From NCBI GenBank assembly GCA_944548615.1, contig OX155980.1:39727227-39791226 (forward strand): a DNA stretch of 64,000 nucleotides. Direction: 5' to 3'. Position numbers and translations under genes: made by a program. Of the stretch, positions 60,465-64,000 are shown one piece after another. A model generated the notes under the pieces. The model ran no database searches, was not told the origin of the DNA, and saw only the letters and a program-made list of their open reading frames with translations. Source of the stretch: Micropterix aruncella. Its lineage: Eukaryota; Arthropoda; Insecta; Lepidoptera; Micropterigidae. The stretch's first letter is position 1. Each line of letters begins with the position of its first letter.

Positions 60465-60768
60465 TACGTGTGGCACTCGGGGACTGCCGCGGTAAAGCTA
60501 TTGCATAGCATTTTTAAAAACTTATGCAATTAAAATTATAAATTAATTTTATTTATTTTATTTTTTCTGATATCAGATAACTGCGCTCTATCGGAAAAAG
60601 TTTAAATTATTCCGAATCATTTGCGGCTGCGTGCGGTAGCAAATGATTTACAGTACTCGTTTAGACGTAATTATCAGTTTAAAATCATTAATTTTCGTTA
60701 AGAAATTTCTTCATTCGGTCGCCGCGCTGGCCTAGCTAGGCCCGCGATAAAAGCTATGCAATAGCTTA
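60465..60768 (+). mobile_element. Hairpin element, copy 6, internally deleted
   Basis: Both termini are present, but about 290 bp are missing between AGCAAATGATT (after the hairpin) and the TACAGTACTCGTTTAGACG segment. The hairpin itself is shortened on one side. The copy interrupts the RTE fragment. Confidence 0.9.
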
Positions 60769-61712
60769 AAAAATATTATTTTAAAAAACTGATATTTTCG
60801 GTCTGGAAAGATTTCTGTGCTCGCTACTGTATATCCTATTCCTGGCAAAGATCGAAACTTTCCCGAGTTCATTATTAATCAACCTCTCTGTCATTACAAA
60901 AATAATCTCGAGGTCTTTTATAGCCAAGGCAGCATTATGAAAACTCCACTAGGACCCTGGAGATGCCTTTAAACACGGTCAATAGCGCTGAAATCTGAAA
61001 TTTAAGGTTGGCGGCACTGTCTGGTTTTGCTCAGCGTTACAGCACTTTTGATAAAACCGATACTCTCATAATTATATTTGCTATAGAGACGATACTAAAA
61101 ATGTCACAAATGAAGAAAATGAAATTTTCTATTTTTTTTTTGTTTTTTTTTAATAGTGGCTGCATTTTCTTATTAGTAAAGTTACGTTACTTCTTCGTAT
61201 ACTATCACGTAGAACAACCACTGTAACCCACCTTTTCTAAAACTTTAATTAAAATAAAACACGAATACGTTCTTCAAAGCAAATGAAAGTCGGAATGATA
61301 CACGTATCTTATACTTTCCCAATTTTCGTTTTGAGGAAGCGAGATACAATGCGTCGCTATTCTAGGTATTAGCCAAATATAATGAGTGCGATAATTTATT
61401 GGCCCTCAACTTTCTAACTCTTTTGATTTCTTCTTTTCGATATAACTGATTATCTATCAGCTATAATAACCGCGATGTTATTCAATTTTGAAATACTTCA
61501 TTTTCCACCCATCAATTCAAATTTTAATTATTAAAACGTACACTGCTAACGATTTTAAGAAATGAATTACAACAAATTTACAGGCATTATTCTCCGGATT
61601 TTAGGCACTATTTCCATTCTAACAATTATGATTCATGGTGGTTAGGTTGACAAAAGTTATTTCAAAGAATCGATTACCTTATTATCCCATGACAATAACA
61701 ATTCTCCCAGGG
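60769..61712. other. Intergenic stretch, nothing identified
   Basis: AT-rich sequence. The open frame 61008-61226 has no recognised domain. Confidence 0.35.
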
Positions 61713-61713
61713 T

Positions 61714-61972
61714 TAAGGGCTCCCTAGACGATCAAGCATGCTTGTCAAGCATTGCGTCGCGGGCAAATATTTTTTTCAAATGTTTATCGAATTACGTTAA
61801 TTAGACGTAATTGATTGATGAATGACGTGACTCCCTGGTATAAAACTACAAAATTAGGCATTTTTAGTAAATATTTAAAAAAAATTGCATGTTTCTTGCG
61901 GTTTACGATCCCTGCCCAGGCCGTGACGCAATGCTTGTCAAGCATGCTTAATCGTCTAGAGAGCCCCTTAGA
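61714..61972. mobile_element. MITE with about 50-bp inverted termini
   Basis: The left end AAGGGCTCCCTAGACGATCA continues AGCATGCTTGTCAAGCATTG. The right end, read on the opposite strand, gives AGGGGCTCTCTAGACGATTA and AGCATGCTTGACAAGCATTG. Flanks are TTA or TTAA-like. The arms also hold an inner CAAGCATGCTTG palindrome. There is no transposase. Confidence 0.75.
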
Positions 61973-62261
61973 ATTCCAGGCATTTTTTTAACCCCTCACT
62001 CCCCTGAAGATATGTGAGGAGTTTTTAGACTACCCCCCCCCCCCCAAACAAAATCAAGTGTATTTTTTGGTACAAAGTATAATCAGGTATAATCCAATTT
62101 AATTCTGGAAAATTAAGCTTTGTGACAAAAATGTCCAGAGAGACATTAAGGTTTCAGGTTGTTTCTGTCTGGAATAATAATAATAAAGGAAAGTTGTAAT
62201 CATGTGAAAAACATATAATTGTACTGGTACATAAATATGTTTAATGGAGATTGTCCTAGGA

Positions 62262-62597
62262 CTACGGATTAGCAAGCATTTCTTCAATACTAACAAGTGG
62301 ATAAGCATCTTTCAAGATAGATGTTAACACTGTGCATTGTTGAAGATCAACGTCGGTCTCATCAAGCTACTCGGCGTCATCATTTTCGCGCACTACGCAG
62401 AGAATCTCTCTCGATCTAGCGATCGAACGTCGCGTGAGGATGCGTGAAGGACGAACATTGTGCATCTCTGGACTATTATTGCTCGGATCATTAGGTTTTT
62501 AGTGACATGAATTTACATGTGCCTTAACATTCTTCTTTGTGCAGAAGAACAGTTCACACCGCTGGCACGTCCATCCCACAAGCTGCTGACGATCATT
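62262..62597 (-). pseudogene. C2H2 zinc-finger exon relic
   Basis: A minus-strand frame follows a TTTATTTTTTTAG acceptor (exon start 62597). It reads WTCQRCELFFCTKKNVKA, then HVNSCH, giving C-x2-C-x12-H-x4-H, a textbook C2H2 finger. A TAA follows, then about 40 open codons with RPSRILTRRSIARSREIL and VVRENDDAE, a TAG, then DVDLQQCTVLTSILKDAY and EEMLANP and a final TAG at 62262-62264. The protein-like texture through both stops suggests a once-coding exon now broken. Alternatively the first stop is the true end of a gene whose other exons lie outside the window. I cannot assign a parent gene. Confidence 0.5.
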
Positions 62598-62604
62598 CTA
62601 AAAA

Positions 62605-62725
62605 AATAAATGCACGTGATATCTCACTACACCCCCCTCCCCCCTTGTGATATTTCGTGATTTTATCCGACCGGAAGAGGGGGGGAGGGGCTTTCGAACC
62701 TCACGTGATTAATAGACGATCCCAT
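62605..62725 (-). repeat. MITE terminal fragment, C/G-rich
   Basis: In reverse it reads GGGATCGTCTATTAATCACG, then TGAGG and long C- and G-rich tracts ending TATCACGTGCA. It is related to 21445-21570. It adjoins the zinc-finger relic. Confidence 0.45.
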
Positions 62726-63271
62726 AACCATATTTATGACAGAAACTCGCACCAAAATTAAACTTCAAGCCAAACTGGATAAAACTACTAAACGTTTTAT
62801 TGAAGCGCAAAGATTTGAAAAATAAAAACTCTTTTGGAGTGAAAAAGTCTTTTCCCAAAAACATAATATCTATATTTTCATTGTAAACTATTTTTGGGAG
62901 ACGCGGCGGGGTCTGTTACACAACAAATAATGGGAATGATGACATAAATGTTACCATGCCAGTTTTATTTGGTAATCGTTCATTCACGACAGGTTCGGTC
63001 GCCGCAGGCTTTCAGATATAAGCACAAACAGTCACCTTTTGTGACAAAGAGAAGCAAATTTAAAAATAAAACATGTCTAAATCAATTTTGCACGAATAAA
63101 ATGTAATACATAAATGCATACATTAAATACATAAACCTACCGAATTCAAGGCTGGTCACATTGATTCGCGATGATGTAAAGAGGTATTTTTAATAGTTAT
63201 GATAACAATGGCAGAGACAATTATGTATTGTTTTTCTAAAAAAGAAAATGTGTAACATTTTAAAAAAACGG
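62726..63271. other. Intergenic stretch with a short open frame
   Basis: A 29-codon ATG frame on the plus strand (about 62737-62826, reading MTETRTKIKLQAKLDKTTKR first) has a protein-like, lysine-rich composition but no match. Otherwise nothing was seen. Confidence 0.3.
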
Positions 63272-63795
63272 TTGTGTCACCCCAAGACTTTCCCGCCAAG
63301 TCGCAAAGGACTGATTTGTTCAACTTCAAGCTCCGAGACACAAAAAAGTGCAGGTTCTGCCAAGGGGCAGGGGAAACTCCCCTGCACCTCGTGTGCGAGG
63401 TTGGCCCGCTGATGCGTAAAAGATACACCCACTTGGGTGGTCATTACCTCCAACCTTAGGAGATAAAACAATCTGGCGTCAAAAGCCTGTTGCGGTTCTT
63501 AAATGACACGAGGCTTAGCGCAGAACTATAGTAGGTGGCGAGCGTAATAGATCAGTAATGGTCGCAGTGTTACAAGGCTCATAAAGACCTTAGGAAAGCC
63601 CCACTCAACAAATAAAAAATAAAAAAAGGACTGATTTGATTTGAATAATAATATCATAAATTAAATCGATGAGCGCCCTTCTCCCGGCTGGCGGACGAAT
63701 CAGGTTGCGTTCCGTTGCAACCGCCTCGAGCAGCACGGTTCATTTCTCGGCTAAGGGCGGGGTTGGGTCCCTCTGCCGGGAAAGTAAAAAACCGC
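63272..63795 (+). repeat. Repeat family C copy split by an R1 fragment
   Basis: It starts GTGTCACCCCAAGACTTTCC and continues after the insert with ATAAATTAAATCGATGAGCG, GTTGCAACCGCCTCGAGCAG and CTGCCGGGAAAGTAAAAA. Confidence 0.75.
63319..63624 (+). mobile_element. R1-group retrotransposon 3' end with target duplication
   Basis: The 306-bp insert lies between two copies of AAAGGACTGATTTG (63305-63318 and 63625-63638). It encodes FNFKLRDTKKCRFCQGAGE, TPLHLVCE and MRKRYTHLGG before a TAG. This is the C-terminal C-C-H-C region of R1-type elements. It ends in an A-rich AATAAAAAATAAAA tail. It is a 5'-truncated copy that landed in family C. Confidence 0.85.
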
Positions 63796-64000
63796 GCGAT
63801 TCGAATTTGAAAGCAATCGGTGAAGAACTTTCGGAGATTTAAGATTTTAAACAAACGAACATATAAATTTGAATTTATATATATTGTTTTTTTTAAATCA
63901 TATTTAGTAAAAAAAAATTGGTACATGATTTAGGAACCTTTGTTTTATTTGCTTTTTTTTACCTGTTATAGAATAATTGAGTTTTTTTGTATTTTTATAA
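63796..64000. other. Window end, nothing identified
   Basis: AT-rich sequence up to the end of the window. Confidence 0.35.

Overview
The window is animal genomic DNA, AT-rich, with spliced genes, very long introns and a dense, nested population of eukaryotic transposable elements. The protein of the one real gene and the repeat types (Helitron, RTE, R1, Jockey, hAT, Tigger and piggyBac relics, a tRNA-derived SINE) point to an insect. A lepidopteran is my best guess, but the sequence does not prove it. I see no bacterial operon, phage, rRNA or CRISPR signal.

The backbone is a single minus-strand gene for nocturnin (insect homologue: curled), a CCR4-family endonuclease/exonuclease/phosphatase-fold enzyme. 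I rebuilt it as seven coding exons whose phases all agree. Exon 1 is at 50304-50566, exon 2 at 13647-13864, a 27-nt microexon (exon 3) at 10581-10607, exon 4 at 10051-10172, exon 5 at 6773-6979, exon 6 at 3253-3490 and exon 7 at 1290-1570. The model gives 451 residues with every catalytic motif present. Intron 1 alone is about 36.4 kb, and the coding span fills most of the first 50.6 kb. A TATA box and an initiator-like site lie just upstream of exon 1.

Nearly everything else is repeat. Introns 2-6 (1.6-13.6 kb) hold two hAT relics, a Tigger nested in an older repeat, R1-like scraps and tails of a restriction-like-endonuclease (RLE) non-LTR element. Intron 1 (13.9-50.3 kb) holds a Helitron, Jockey/CR1 and RTE fragments, a tRNA-headed SINE with target duplications, a 348-bp TA microsatellite, an inverted repeat of about 630 bp, and several dispersed families. 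I call these families B, C, D and E for cross-reference. Upstream of the gene (50.8-64 kb) are an open but 5'-truncated RLE retrotransposon, a piggyBac-type MITE, more family copies, and a minus-strand exon-like relic encoding one C2H2 zinc finger with two in-frame stops.

One family of about 600 bp occurs six times (22.4, 23.7, 31.4, 57.0, 59.4 and 60.5 kb). It carries an internal hairpin with a stem of about 41 bp and has A-runs at both ends. This hairpin element, the nocturnin microexon, the large foldback in intron 1 and the two-start structure of nocturnin are the observations I rate highest. Repeat boundaries are read by eye and are approximate unless a target duplication is given.
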